This document shows, piece by piece, positions 1 through 12,435 of a DNA stretch of 64,000 nucleotides. The position numbers were made by a program, and so were the translations under genes. The stretch's first letter is position 1. Every line of letters begins with the position of its first letter. The stretch comes from Polytrichum commune (lineage: Eukaryota > Streptophyta > Polytrichopsida > Polytrichales > Polytrichaceae), in assembly GCA_950295325.1 (NCBI GenBank), contig OX485805.1, positions 50,864,758 to 50,928,757 of the forward strand. The letters are read 5' to 3'. Below the pieces are notes generated by a model. The model made no database searches and had not been told where the DNA came from. It worked only from the letters and a program-made list of their open reading frames with translations.

Positions 1-290
1 TTGCTGACTAAGCTGTTAAGAGTTTAGTGGCAGAGTTTGAATCGTGGAAAACTGTATCATAAAACAAGAAAATCATGGGTATAATTATCTCTCACCTTGA
101 CATTGACCAAATATCAATACTTGATTGGTATTACAATTTTGATTCCCACATGACAAAACATACACAAAACATAACATGTGTGCTTTGTTTTTCTTGAGCC
201 CTATTTATATATAGTATCTAAGAGGTACTTTTAGAAGTGTCAAGTTTGATTATATGAAATTGTAGTCTCCTTATCTACATGCATAGTTTA
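1..290. other. Non-coding AT-rich flank
   Basis: AT-rich sequence with no supported ORF, domain or repeat boundary. It adjoins the chromovirus fragment that begins near 291. Confidence 0.5.
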
Positions 291-1113
291 TCGAGGAGGA
301 GGTTTATAGTCCTTTCTTGAAATGTTGTCCTTTGAGGCGGCCAAGTCATTTGCTAGGGTTAGGGTTAGAAACGGTAGCAACAAAAGAAACTCGACACTAA
401 TTAAGTTATGAGTTGTGTGGTGGACTGAAGAGCTCCAAACCCTAGCTATGGCGATGGCGATCATGTGGCTTCCATCACCATTCCAAAGCTTCGCCACACG
501 CTTGGAATTCAATCAGAGGCTCCGATTCTTTTGATCAGAGCCCAGACGTAGAGATCCCTACTTCTAGTGAAAGGTTGTGTTTTGGTTTCACTTATGATCC
601 TCTCTTTCCTATATAGATGATTATCATCCGACTTTTGATTCATCCATGCTCCTTAGTCTTGGACATCCATCCTTGCAATTTTCCATAATCCTCTATAATC
701 TATTTCCCAATTAGATTATTACACTCTTTTGCTCTCAAATCAAGTCATTGTCCTCAATGAATCCAATTAAGTTTCTATGGACCCATTGTTTAACTCCCAT
801 GATGCCTCATGATCAAGATTGTCTTTGCACTTGATAAGAAATATCCTAAATGGCCTATTCCTAAGGTGTTCCAAATCAACTTGCAAAATACTTTCAAGTT
901 CATCCAACATCTCACTCTTATGAGCTACTTGAGGTGAATCTGCAAGTACATGATTGGGATCAGACATGTATCTTCTCAACAAACTTACATGAAAAACGTT
1001 TTGAAGTTCTAGTCCTTAGGCAAGTCTAATGCATACGGCACTTGACAAATTCTCTGAAGGCTTTGAAATGGGCCACAAAATCTAGGAGAGGACTTTTTGC
1101 ACCTTAAAAGTTT
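291..1113 (-). mobile_element. Ty3/gypsy chromovirus 3'-end fragment, copy 1
   Basis: On the minus strand this stretch holds the end of a gypsy-type integrase followed by a chromodomain (about 767-982) and then non-coding sequence that should be part of the 3' UTR or LTR. The chromodomain is recognised from the order ILQVDLEHLRNR, FLIKCKDNLDHEASWE, the usual pattern of a chromovirus integrase tail that targets chromatin. The whole block recurs as a direct repeat at 34020-34830. No protease, RT or intact integrase is attached, so it is a dead fragment. The exact LTR boundary is not visible. Confidence 0.75.
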
Positions 1114-3118
1114 TTCACACCTAGGTAGTCTGGATGATGATCCCTGTTTTTGTAAAAATTGCTTCTAATAGGTTCTAAAACTGACTTCTGAAAATACAGA
1201 CCTTTTAATTTCTAAATCAGACAGTACTCGTATTCAATGAGTTCCTCTCAATGCCCGCCTTTTCCAAGCATGGGTTCTCCTCTTTGCCAAAGACGAAATC
1301 ATTGATCGATCGATCAGAAGTATTAGAAGTAGAAAAGTTGTTCTCAAAGGAAGAGTTTGCCACCCCGGATCTGCCTCTTCGACAAAAACTAAACAAGGAC
1401 TTCACAAAGAAGTACATCAAGATCAGGCGCCAAGAAACAGAGGGCTGGTTTCTATGACAAACAGATTGCCAACAAAGATCAGAGATGAAGTGCATTATGT
1501 CTGGATAGCATACCACTTTACTTTAGCAATATCTCGTAGTGATCTCACCCGACCTTAAAATTTTACTGCTTGTATATATGTAGTTCCCATCACTATAATT
1601 TAGGGAAAGTGTGAGCTACTGAGTAGGGATTATCATTGATCGAATTGAAGCAATTCATTGCCATTTCTCTGAAGATGCTGGAAGCAAAACTTTCTGCCAC
1701 GCAACTTGGAAGGCTCATGCACCAGTAATTACTGGAATCGGTACAGGTTTTGTATACATTGGGTCCGCATCTAGGACCCAAAGTCATGCTAAGGTAGACT
1801 TCTACATATCCTCTGAATGTGCCCCTACCGAATAATAGTGCAGGGGTTCCAGAGAGTCACAATTCCAAGCTGTGATACTGTATACAACATCAAAAGCTTA
1901 TTCTGATTCAGACCTGTCTGCGAGCGCTAATAACTGCCAATGACTTGTCTTCTACTTAAAAACAATGAGGGCCAAACATCTACTTCAAGTAATTAGATCT
2001 GAATCTCCTTTAGTAATGTAGTTCCCCCATTTGCTCGCACGTGCCACGCGCTGGGCCTCGGCCATAGCACCAAACTTGATCTTGCAGCATCAACTGCGCT
2101 GAGATTAGCGCGTAAGCTCAGAGAAACTCTGACTCAATTTGCGGATTCATTGGCAAATGAAGCGCCCACTCCATTCATGGATCTCCATTGATTTGCAGAA
2201 CTGGCCACTCCTTTCTTGGATCTCAGGAGGTTTCTTGTGCGTCTAAGGTGTCTCTAAGGACATCCAGGCTTAGTCCACACTGGCGCATTTGCGCACACAG
2301 ACAGCTGAGAAGCACGCAGCACCTGCAAGGCAAGTACTGGGATCTGAGTGCTTGGCAAACGATGAAAGAAGTCAATCCAGCAAACGAAACCGAAGCAATT
2401 ATATCACCACAACGAGGTCCTGTGCAATTTGTGAGAACTAATCAATCTGCAAATAACTTTCTCATGACAGATTCAACCATATTGCATGCAAGGTCAGACC
2501 ATAATATTGTGTTTTTTTGCACAGGATCGTCAGAATTCTGACCCATTTTGAGAGCTGCAAGCAAGGGGGCCAAGCAGTTACTCACCTTTGAAGTTGATCA
2601 TCTTACCATACCTATGACTACTGGTTGTTGCTGTGTCCATCACACACATTTCAGCCATGGCTGCCGGGGTCAGTTTTAATGACAAATTAATTTTGATGGC
2701 TCCTAACACAAATATATTCTTGTATGCAATCGGTAATCTTGTTTTTAGTACTTACCAAATTCGTTTTCTAGACATAATAATTTTTGGTCGGCGGTAAATT
2801 TCTGTGATAAATTTCAAAAAATGCGTATATTCATTTAAAACTAAATCTGACAAGTAGGGCCCTCCGACCTACAAGATGAGGCCAAGGAGTGTCGGGCCAA
2901 GGATTCGAATGTTGGACCTTGTAGCCCTACTTCAATACCTTGGCCACCAATCCATTACACCTCACACATGCAAAGAAAGGGTTTTGAAACTCTCTATATG
3001 GGAAGGCCGCTTTTACCTTACATTTGAAGAATGTAGATAGTAAAATACCTCTCATCCATCCAACATAAAAACTTGTCCCTTATAGATTTTTGGCGGATTC
3101 ATCTCAATTGACTTGGAC
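1114..3118. other. Intergenic, no supported gene
   Basis: Contains only short ORFs (1251-1457 plus strand, 2188-2541 plus strand, 1593-1787 minus strand) without recognisable domains, start context or splice partners. Codon use and length give no support for coding. No repeat boundary was identified. Confidence 0.4.
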
Positions 3119-3445
3119 TAGACTAATTTGGGGCTTTGAACATAAATCCAACGTCTAAATATCTAAAAATAGTAAACTACGGCTTGTGTACTATTTCAAG
3201 GCTTCTTTGTTGAATGAATGAAAATTACTTGTATACGGTAATTTCCTCTTTTTCACATTGGTAATACTTAGGAATGTGAGTAGACTAATTTGGGGTCTTT
3301 GAACCTAAATCCGGTGTCTAAATTACTAAAAATAATCATATATAGACTGTTTGCTATTTTAGGGCTTCTTTGTTGGATGAATGAAAGACACTTGTATGTG
3401 GTAATTTCCTCTCTCCCTCTCACATTGGTAATTACCTAGGATGGT
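3119..3445. repeat. Tandem duplication, about 162-bp unit, two copies
   Basis: Two adjacent, diverged copies share the anchors GACTAATTTGGGG, CTTTGTTG-ATGAATGAAA and GGTAATTTCCTCT in the same order. The first starts near 3119 and the second near 3281. Non-coding. Confidence 0.8.
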
Positions 3446-4958
3446 GGCTCACATCTAGATCTAGACTAGATTTACAAAACCTTTAAAATCAAAACAAAGA
3501 TAGAACATTCCTTCATGGACATTTAATAATAAACATGAAATGTAGTGTGTAAGCTTTAATGAGTAGCCAAAAATATAATGGAAACTTCACGGACCTTGGG
3601 CATGGCCAACAAAATAGCAAGACGGCATCACAACCCACAAGAATGTGATTATAATGTACAAGATTAATAACAAAAATTTAGTGGTGGCCTGTATGACAAA
3701 ATGGCTCAATGGCGATCCAAAATGAGCATGGTCCGGACAACACAAATAACCATTGTGTTCATTCCAAGTGTACAAAAGAGCCATGATCTCTACTAGAGAT
3801 AGTTGCCACCCCGGATACTACACTAATATATTGTATTTAGTGTCGTATGATATTTTATGTCACTATGACAACTTTTCTAATAGCATATCACAACCAGTCC
3901 TAGAACCTCCATCCATATGGTTGGCTAAGAGAGAAATCATACAGTTGTATCTATTGTTTACATGCCCATTACATCAACATAACCCCACGATCTCTCTCTT
4001 CAGCCAACCATATGGATAAAGAATCAGGAGAAGTCGTTGCTTGGTGATGATCTTCTCTGTCCAGTATTTATGTTTTGTGTAGATAGGACACACACAAGCC
4101 TACTAAAATCCTAGTTATTGGGACAGAGCCCAGTGTGGAAAGCAAAGCAAAAATTGCCCCATCCAGATCCAAATATTGCAGTCCACTTCTTGTGACAAAA
4201 TCGCACCAGCACATCTCCGAAGGTGGGGATGCTCGAATTAAACGCACATGCAACCTCCACATCAATGTGTCTGGCATTTTCAACATAACTTTGCCAAATG
4301 GCAGCTTTGCAAGCCCTATCAATGAAGCTTGCCTTGCAGATTGGAATGTAGCGAGACTACACTGGAATAACGGCAATCTGTAACTGTAGATTAGGCTCCT
4401 GCAATAGGAAGGATAGGATCCACTATGAACTCCATTAAGCCACATCCCACTGTCTACACAACACACTCACTAGCTCGTCTGAGCTTGTAAAGATAGTGAG
4501 GCCCATTTTATACATCGCTTGGGGCCAGCCCGAATACCGGATTCTAGGGTTCAAAGGGAGGCACCCACCCAAACGTAGCGGAGATGTGGTGGGGTAGGGT
4601 TTTGTATATGCCAAACTACCGATTCCTATCTTCTTAAACTAGTTTATATATTAATCTTCTTTTCTTCCCAGTTATCAAGGATGGAGTTCTAGATCAACAT
4701 TAGCCTTTTTGAACCTTCAACCATTTCAAATGAGTCATAAAAATGATCTGAGCTCACTTCAATAGTCAGGCCCACTTTATACATCACTTGGACCTGCTTA
4801 ATAAGGACCCACCCACCCAAATGAACATGAGATATTTACCAAGGATGGCATTCTAGTAAGGGAATTCGTATATGCGAAACTAGTGACTCCCATCTTCTCA
4901 AGACCAAGTCCACTTATTAATCTCTTCCTCCTCCCGGTTACCAAGGATGGAAGTCTAG
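3446..4958. other. Intergenic with short dispersed repeats
   Basis: No gene supported. The phrase ACCAAGGATGG..TTCTAGTAAGG (with variants) recurs at about 4674, 4844 and 4940, so the segment just left of the Tourist-like element is a diverged short duplication. The overlapping ORFs at 4068-4466 (minus) and 4135-4383 (plus) match no family I know. Confidence 0.4.
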
Positions 4959-5122
4959 TAAGGGTCGGTTTACACTAGGGACCATGAAGTTGGACCACGG
5001 AAGATGGCCTTTGGCAAGGGTCCGAGTTCGTGGTTTGACTTCCATGGTCCGACTTCATAAAAAATTTAGTTTTGAGAGCCTTGGGCCCCTCACTATGTGT
5101 AAACCGAATGTGGACCAAGAAG

Positions 5123-5471
5123 CTCGGGGGGGGGGGGGGGTAGTCATTGGTTGGAGTAGCAATATACGTGCGAACAAATGATAGAGTATTTTAAAAACAT
5201 GGGGGCAAAAATTTATAAATGGACTTAAGAGTAATATAGGGTATCAAAAATGGCACTGGACATCTTTAAAGAACTATAGGGTATGGAATAATAGGTAATT
5301 TGGAATTATAAGTAATGCAAGCCATTTTTCTATTAACCCAAAGTAGAAATTTACACAATGATAGCATGTGAAATTTAAAAAAAAAAAAAAAGTAATACCC
5401 CCCTATAAAATAGTGGTTGTTCGCACCTATATCCTTAACTTTTAAACACATTGCCCCCCCCCCCCCCCGAG
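5123..5471 (-). mobile_element. G-tailed hAT-like MITE, copy 1 (inverted)
   Basis: A 349-bp element with ends CTCGGGGG... and ...CCCCCGAG, flanked by a perfect 8-bp duplication CCAAGAAG (5115-5122 and 5472-5479). The interior is the reverse complement of the copies at 14417 and 49525. The 8-bp duplication suggests mobilisation by a hAT transposase. It is nested in the Tourist-like element. Confidence 0.93.
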
Positions 5472-5925
5472 CCAAGAAGAACGACCATGCACCAAAAAGT
5501 GAAGGTGCTGGTTTTTTTAATACATGCCCAAAAAGGGCAATTTTAAATAATACAAGTTTGACCATTCTATTGTCTTCTCTTGGGCTTCATTTGTCTTCAC
5601 TTCTTGTTAAATGTGTCCAAGATGTGGCTTGCAAATCTTCTCACAACACTTTTTACAAAAAAAATGAGCGATTTAATTTGTACATGTTCAATGTCATTTA
5701 CATGTGACAAGTACCTTGTGTTGTCACTACACTAAATAGGATATTTAGTGTTTGATTATATTTAATGTTGTTACCACCCTACCTCGCTCAACACGAAAGT
5801 TCAATTCTTTGATAATTAGTGTTAGAAGATTTCCCATTGCGTTTCTTTTGACCACCTTGATCTACAGTCACTAAACAACTACATTTTTTTGTTTTTTTGT
5901 TTTGCAACTATAAGTTTTAATCAAT

Positions 5926-5998
5926 TTTGGGGCGTGTAATATACCGTTGGAAAGGTATTTTCAAGACCTTTCCAACCGTATATTACAAGCCCCCCAAA
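5926..5998. repeat. Hairpin with arms of about 31 bp
   Basis: TTGGGGCGTGTAATATACC is followed, after a loop near ATTTTCAAG, by its near-perfect reverse complement. Arms of about 31 bp differ by only a few changes. It lies inside the Tourist-like element and could fold as RNA. Confidence 0.8.
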
Positions 5999-6451
5999 TT
6001 CCAAACATTGCAGTTGGTAGAGAAAGATAACAAATCTACACTCAAGTTCTTTAGTTTTAGATGTCCCACATTGTTTGGTGAAACACGTGGGAGCCGGTTT
6101 AAGGGGTAGGGCAAGGTAGTAATGGAATGTCTCATGGGTTATGATATGATTAAGGCACATAGAGGGTAGAATCATCAAAACTTTATTAAAATGGCATGAC
6201 TCTGCCATGGGCCCTTGCCTTTTCCTACCAAACCACCTCTCTTGCCTCTCTCACCGCAAAACCCGTTAGACCATGTCAATCCATTTATTAGGCCTTAAGA
6301 ATTGTATTTTGGGGACCTCGACCTTCATGGTCCCTCTGACATTTTTTCCTTAGTGTAAACCAAAGTTGTCCCGGGACAACTTCACCTGCCAATCAATTGC
6401 CTTGCAGAGCCCTGGTCCAACTTCATGGTCCATAGTGTAAACATGCCCTAA

Positions 6452-7690
6452 GGAGAATTTGAAAAAATCTTGTACTCTTGAATTTTTGGAAACCAAAATT
6501 TTGTATTGGGGAAATTTGTCATAACTATTTAAGAGGATTTATTATTATTATTTGATCATGTATATTATAGCTTTTGAAGTGCCAAGCATTTGAACACCCT
6601 ATACAAGCTTGCAACCATGCCCTATAGTCCATGATGCATTAAATTAGAAGTCACTAAATCATGCATACCATAAATTGGGAGTTGCCACCTGGGAATTTTT
6701 TTACTTTGTGGTAGTGGAAAACTATGAAAGCTTGTTCGAATGTTTAGTATCTTGCTATGCTTTACAATCCTTTACTTATGTTAATTCAACCTTGAAATTC
6801 AAGTAGCAACATTCACTCAAACACCACCTCCAAAATCACCACTCATCATCTGCTCCAACAATTCAATGAGGATGATCCCAAGAAACAACAACATACAATC
6901 ATGGCCAAAGATGATGGTTTAAACTTTGTTAAGCTTTACTAATACACAACTACTTATGCTAAGCAAGCCTTGAAATTCAAGTTGCAACATTCACCCAAGC
7001 AAAATGTTCAAAATGGTTGCCACTCAAAAACCATAGGACCTAGATGCTTGTTCAATATCACCACCTGCACACCCACTTGCACCGTCTTCTAAAATACATA
7101 GACTAAATTGTTTTCTTGTCAACATAAATTGCTTGGCTTTGTAAATCAAATTATATGTTTATGATCGTTTTTCACAACATTCAAAGATAGTAAATTGTTT
7201 TGAATCATTATTACTTCAACATGTGCAAGGATCAAGAGTTATCCATTTTACTGTGATTGCACCCTACTGCCTGCCCATATTACATGCAATACCATTCGAT
7301 GGACTATCATTGATATCGTTTCAATATGCTGACAAATTTGTCATTCATACAATAATTGACACTTGGAATAGAAAGGACTGCAAATCACTATGGCATAATA
7401 TATGAGATTGGAAGTGATTATTACTATTGAAGGGTAGTTGGTATGGGTTGAGATGATCTAGAACACTCCATTTGAATTTTCAACCGAACTTGTAGGAGGA
7501 TAACCAAGCATACAACATAAAGTATTGTATTTGGTGGCACATACTATTTGGAATTACGCAATGTTATCATTCTTTTACTTTATATCTCATATTTTACCAA
7601 AAACTATCAACTTGGTGGTTTGGAAATTATAGAGTATTAACAACGTTACTTGGTGAAAAATTACATTAATAGTAAAAATATATAGCATTG
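6452..7690. other. Intergenic with a short direct repeat
   Basis: No gene supported. A block containing CCTTGAAATTCAAGT-GCAACATTCAC occurs at about 6790 and again at about 6970. The 60-codon ORF at 7223-7405 has no recognisable domain. Confidence 0.4.
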
Positions 7691-7809
7691 TGTAGCTCCA
7701 ATTAGTAAGTGACACTAAATATCATATTTATTGTAGTGTTGCCGACTAGATCTCTAAAAAGAGGTTTTGTTATAAGCATTAGGGTGTCTGGCTCTCCATC
7801 CATAGCAAG

Positions 7810-8230
7810 GGAGTACAAAATGCACTAAGTACATTAAATATGATATTTAGTGTCGCCATTTCTATTTGTCTTCCTCAATACTAATTGTAAATTGTGGTGT
7901 AGTATCACCAACACTAAATTTTAACCCAACATTAGTTGTCATTCCTTGTAAATTTTTTGGGGGATTATAGATTTATAGTGTTGCAGTTACTGTCCCTGAC
8001 CACGTGATTTTTCATCCAAATTTCAATCATCCATGACAACATTTCATCACAAGTTGCTGACAATAGAAGGTAGGGTTTTGGCCAATGGATGAACTCATCC
8101 ATCATCCATGATAATATTTGTAAACTTATTCACAACAAGTGTCATCCAAAAAGTTGTCATAGTGACATTAAATAGCATATGATACTAAATTACGTATTTA
8201 GTGTAGTTCGTAACATTAAGTAGCAAGCCC
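7810..8230. repeat. Dispersed repeat, copy 1
   Basis: This block shares a long diverged similarity with 39361-39830, including CAATACTAATTGTAAA, ATTATAGATTTAT and TTTTCATCC..TTTCAATCAT in the same order. Both copies are framed by the palindromic motif ACTAAATA..TATTTAGTG. It is probably an old mobile element; its termini were not resolved. Confidence 0.7.
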
Positions 8231-8246
8231 GGAATGACCTTTTCAA

Positions 8247-8286
8247 AAGAGCATCAAACCAGTGCGTGCCGGTTTGACGCTCTTTC
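8247..8286. repeat. Short hairpin
   Basis: AAAGAGCATCAAACC and its reverse complement (one mismatch) flank a loop of about 10 bases (AGTGCGTGCC). Confidence 0.7.
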
Positions 8287-8659
8287 AAGAGCAAAAGTAT
8301 CACTACTTTTGAGTTTTACTTAGGTTTTTTTTAATCTATTTGAGTAGTTTGCTTATAATTAACTATGTCGGTTTCTAGGACAAAACTAATGCCAAGTGGT
8401 AGTAAGGGTTCTAGTCTAGGCTAAATTACGATCTAAACAAATCTAAATAGCTATAAAGCAATGGCAAAGTTGGTGAGGTCAAAATGGTAATTGCACTTTT
8501 TGGAAAAATCTTTCAACACCCACATTGAAAACCTCTTTGATACCTTTTTAAAGCTATTATATTTGATTAACTATCCATTCATTCACCCTTGTTTTGCAAG
8601 CTTTTCCATTCTTGTTGAGGAAATATTGCGGGTAACTGAAAGGATACCAAACCTTGGAC

Positions 8660-9300
8660 AACTGCCAAAATAACTATAGTTAACTAGATTATTTTCAATG
8701 CATTTTAGGATACAACTATTGTTAACTAGAAAGTTTTCAAACTGATTTGAAGAACAACTATAGTTAACTAGAAAACTTTCAAACAACTATAACATGAGAG
8801 TCCCAAAACATGTAAGGAGCCAACCCGTGAGTTCTTTCATTTATTTCAAAAAATGAACTGAAGTATATTACAATAACTTTTTAAAGAGACCTTATGTTAG
8901 AATCAATGTTTGTCAACCATGTTGGCCCATCCCAAGAAGGAATTGAACCCACCGTTTCTTGGAGCAGTTGAACCCATTATATTTTAAGTTACTTATAGTT
9001 AATGAGGTCGTGCTCATTGGGTGTTGATTGAGTCTGAGTCACAAATGGAGTTAGGTCCCAAATTTAAAATTATGAATAAATAAAAAAAGAAAAATATATA
9101 AATGCTTTGATTTGCCCTATTACTACACTGCACGTTGCACTCAACTTTAGTTAACTAGATATAACTATAGTTAGCTAAATTCTTTGGTAGACCAAAATCA
9201 AAACAACTAGAGTTAACTACATTTTTTGGCAGGTCAACTCACGAACAACTATAGGTACGTAAGGCAACTAGTTAACTAATAGTTGATTTATTTGGTTAGT
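8660..9300. repeat. Region rich in the motif AACTATAGTTAACTAGA
   Basis: Variants of the self-complementary core TAGTTAACTA occur repeatedly from about 8677 to 9280. No coding support. Confidence 0.6.
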
Positions 9301-10590
9301 TGTCCAAGGTTTGAAGGATACCCTCCTAGCATTACTACATAATGTTATGTTATGACGATTTGAAAACACGACAACTAACATTGTCTTTGAATTGGTTGGC
9401 AAGGATTTGGAGTTACCCCAGTGGAGAGTCATTTCATGTTGGTATTTGCAATTGAAGAGGGCCAAGAGTCGCTGCAAAAAGGAGCACCAAATCGTCTCCG
9501 AAGCAAGCATCACCCGTGACCGGGGCGTCAACAACCCTCGGAGCTCTGGATTAGTACAACCCTTGTTGTTAATAAACTCCCGCAACGAGAATCTCAAACA
9601 TCCATCATATGAGTCATAAAGCAAACATTTGGTGCAGACAATACCCTCCAATACATGTCAATATCCTTTACAATGTCATGATAAGACTAAAAAATTTGGA
9701 GAGATTTGCTTAACACCAATGATGACGAATAACTAAAACTAATTGATGGCATGAGGCGGGCAACCTTTGAAGTCTCCAACCACTCCACCAAATCTTCCTC
9801 CAAGGCAGAGTGCAAGGCAAAGCGCAATCCTCTATGTCTACCACGGTGACGTTGCCAAATGTTGTAGTGCATCATCGATCATCTACAAAATATTGTTGTA
9901 GCAAAAATACAATCAATAGAATGTTAGCATATTGGACACTACTAGCATTACTAGGATTACATAATGGAGTTTGTAATTTTATGTTTGAAATCTTCGAAAG
10001 AAACCTATAATTCTAGGGTTGAAAAGGGTCATACGAGAAAAGTTGGCTCACATTTCCGAGATGATCCCAATATCGGTCTTTCTAGAACCCAATTCCAACC
10101 TCACGAACTTTCTTAATTTCTTTTTCATCTGAGTAATCTCCTAGTTTCCACGACATTAGTTCCAGTTCTATGACAAAATTGGCCTCTCATGGAATGACAC
10201 TGCAATCTCCAGTAGGACCTCGTCCTCTAACTCCGAAACCATCTGTTACACAAAATCTGAATGACACATCTCATCAAAACGTATATATTTTTACAACTAT
10301 TGGTAGCGACATCAGAATCTCCCACTTGAGGTAAATGTCTCAAAGAACAAGATACGAGTACATAATAACCTGAAAAGCATCTCATCTTTCTACGGTCACA
10401 TTTAGGTTTTGTAACTCTTCGTTCTTCTACATCTCACATTTAGGAGGGCGTCGGAAATCAATAGCATGTCGTCAAAAAACGGATAGTGAAAGAGAAAAAT
10501 CAAGGAGTTGGAGTTTGAAATCAATTCTTATCGCATGTAAGCGGAGCATGCTGAATTTTTGGCGCTCATGAAACACCTTGTGTGAACATT
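9301..10590. other. Intergenic, no supported gene
   Basis: Holds ORFs at 9268-9651 (minus), 9392-9619 (plus) and 9687-9875 (minus) with no recognised domain. A decayed mobile-element ORF is possible but not shown. Confidence 0.35.
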
Positions 10591-11615
10591 ATGAAGCAAA
10601 TAAGAAAACTCCAAAAAATGTGTCTTACCTACCGCCTATGCGCCACACTTCACCAACGCAAGACCTCCTACCCAAACGCTTCACCGCCTTCACGCCACTG
10701 TGCTTGCCCAACCCTAAGCAAGCCAAAGGCTATGATTGAGAAGTCACAACATTCCTACCCCCCAAAAAATCCACAACATTTCCCTCCATATTAACGCGTT
10801 TTATTCAAATTTGGACAAAATTTACACAATTCTTCATCCAAGTAGTCAAACCCATAATTATTCTATTGATCCTATTACACACATTTGGGGGGATCCAATA
10901 TCTAATACCCTATTTTTTTCTACTGATTACTAAAATGAAGGAATTATTCACCACCCTATTTTACAAATAATCATGTAGAGGACATATTTCCAATGCTATG
11001 GTAGATCTAACGAATTTGTAAAATTTACCCTCGATGAATTAAATTGACCTTATTTTTTATCTCACGTGGTTTCTAAAATTTCAATAGTCACCTCCCCGTG
11101 CGCCCACTTCAAGCACCTCCGGGCTTCCACGGCAACCCACCAATGCTCCACCAAGGATCTTCCACATTTAATCAATAGTACCCATATAGCATATCACAAA
11201 TGGCCCCTTTCCTATATATATATTGTATTGTGGCTTTATTACATAATAAAGAGTTCAAACTCTTGTTCTTGTTTTCTTACATGGTTCCCACCTACGCCCA
11301 GACAATCTACCATCAATCATCCCACTACCAGACATATACTCACACCACAAAGACCCACAACACAAAATCCCCACCAAACCCTTACATGAACCCACTCCCA
11401 AAGTACACCCTCTTAATACTTGGCATCACATGCCTAATACTAAACTACCCCCTCGGTATCAACCAAACAAACCATATATGTAAAACTTACCCACACCCCC
11501 TAACAGAACCAACACCACAACCCCACAAAGTGCGGCACTAACCCCCACACAAATGAAACGCTAAACTCCCACAACACGGGTACATTAACACCCCCCCCCC
11601 CCCTACTCCCCACTT

Positions 11616-12341
11616 TTGCCACAAATACAATACCTAGGCAATGGCCACATACACCACACCAACACCACCTCAATCATTTTTTACATAATAAAACGTACTC
11701 ATCTCAAGCACCCAACATACCACAAAGCCACCTCATACATCGTTGACCTCCAAACACTTATACTACTTGGCGGAGACATACAACCCAATCCCGGACCAAC
11801 CACAAAAATCCTCAATAACCTCCCAAAAATTTACTCAAAGAGACAAAAACAATACTTCATAGCACACACCCTAAACCTAAAACCCCAATACCAACACCTA
11901 GAAGAACTTTTTGCCCCATATCTGGCTCAACCCACCTCAACTAACCCACACCCAACCCTGCCCCATCTTCAAAGACATAGTCTCCTTCTATCAAGATACC
12001 CCCCACACTACCAAATGTATGCCTTCATAATCGCTATTAGCCCAATGCCCCACCAATGTAATGACCAACTCTCCAGTCATCTTGACCCAAGATGCCTCAC
12101 CATACTACAAAGACTCCAAAACAATGAACCACACCAATACACGGGACCCCCCCCCCCCACCTCCTACAAACACTCATCAAGCAAACATTTCAAGCCCCTT
12201 CAGCAATACCCATACACGACCACATCAACAAAGAAATCGCACAAGGAACCCCCGTCACCCAACAAAGCCTTGCCCACCAATTCCCCTCATACCTACAAAA
12301 CTTCTCCAAAATTTTGCCAAGCGCACTCACTAGATCGCTGA
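11616..12341 (+). CDS. LINE ORF1-like reading frame with a 2A-like motif
   Basis: An open frame of 241 codons belonging to the split LINE. Residues 51-61 read LGGDIQPNPGP, preceded by a hydrophobic stretch (IVDLQTLIL). This matches the consensus of 2A-like ribosome-skipping peptides, D-V/I-E-x-N-P-G-P, except that Q replaces E. Such peptides are known at the N-terminus of several animal and protist non-LTR retrotransposons. The rest is Pro/His/Thr-rich; a segment around FAPYL..QPT..NPHPTLPHLQR looks conserved, but no RRM or zinc knuckle is evident. The copy is old, so the far end may be frameshifted. Whether this ORF is separate from the endonuclease ORF in the intact element is unknown. Confidence 0.65.
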   Translation: MPQIQYLGNGHIHHTNTTSIIFYIIKRTHLKHPTYHKATSYIVDLQTLILLGGDIQPNPGPTTKILNNLPKIYSKRQKQYFIAHTLNLKPQYQHLEELFAPYLAQPTSTNPHPTLPHLQRHSLLLSRYPPHYQMYAFIIAISPMPHQCNDQLSSHLDPRCLTILQRLQNNEPHQYTGPPPPTSYKHSSSKHFKPLQQYPYTTTSTKKSHKEPPSPNKALPTNSPHTYKTSPKFCQAHSLDR

Positions 12342-12435
12342 CTTCACATCTACCCATAATAACACACATAACCAATCCCCACAACCACAATACACAAACA
12401 CCTACAATACCAACACACACATCATCATATGAACC

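Larger units (their letters stand above)
4962..6448. mobile_element. Tourist/PIF-Harbinger-like element, 1487 bp, non-autonomous
   Basis: The two ends form an inverted repeat of roughly 35 bp: the left end starts GGGTCGGTTTACACTA and the reverse complement of the right end starts GGGCATGTTTACACTA, and both continue with a shared GGACCATGAAGTTGGACCA. Each end is flanked by TAA (4959-4961 and 6449-6451), the 3-bp target duplication typical of PIF/Harbinger elements. Subterminal copies of the TGTAAACC and CCATGGTCC motifs lie inside both ends. No transposase is present. A G-tailed hAT-like MITE is inserted at 5123-5471. Confidence 0.85.

Noticed and set aside
2188-2541. 117-codon plus-strand ORF
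   Set aside because: No recognisable domain, no splice partner and composition like the surrounding non-coding DNA.
2850-2960. tRNA-like or SINE promoter box (GGATTCGAATGTTGG)
   Set aside because: A B-box-like word without a matching A box, cloverleaf or poly-T terminator.
4068-4466. 132-codon minus-strand ORF, overlapped by an 82-codon plus-strand ORF
   Set aside because: Considered as a LINE RNase H relic, but no catalytic pattern could be found on either strand.
9268-9875. Minus-strand ORFs considered as a transposase or nuclease relic
   Set aside because: No conserved catalytic residues or family words could be matched.
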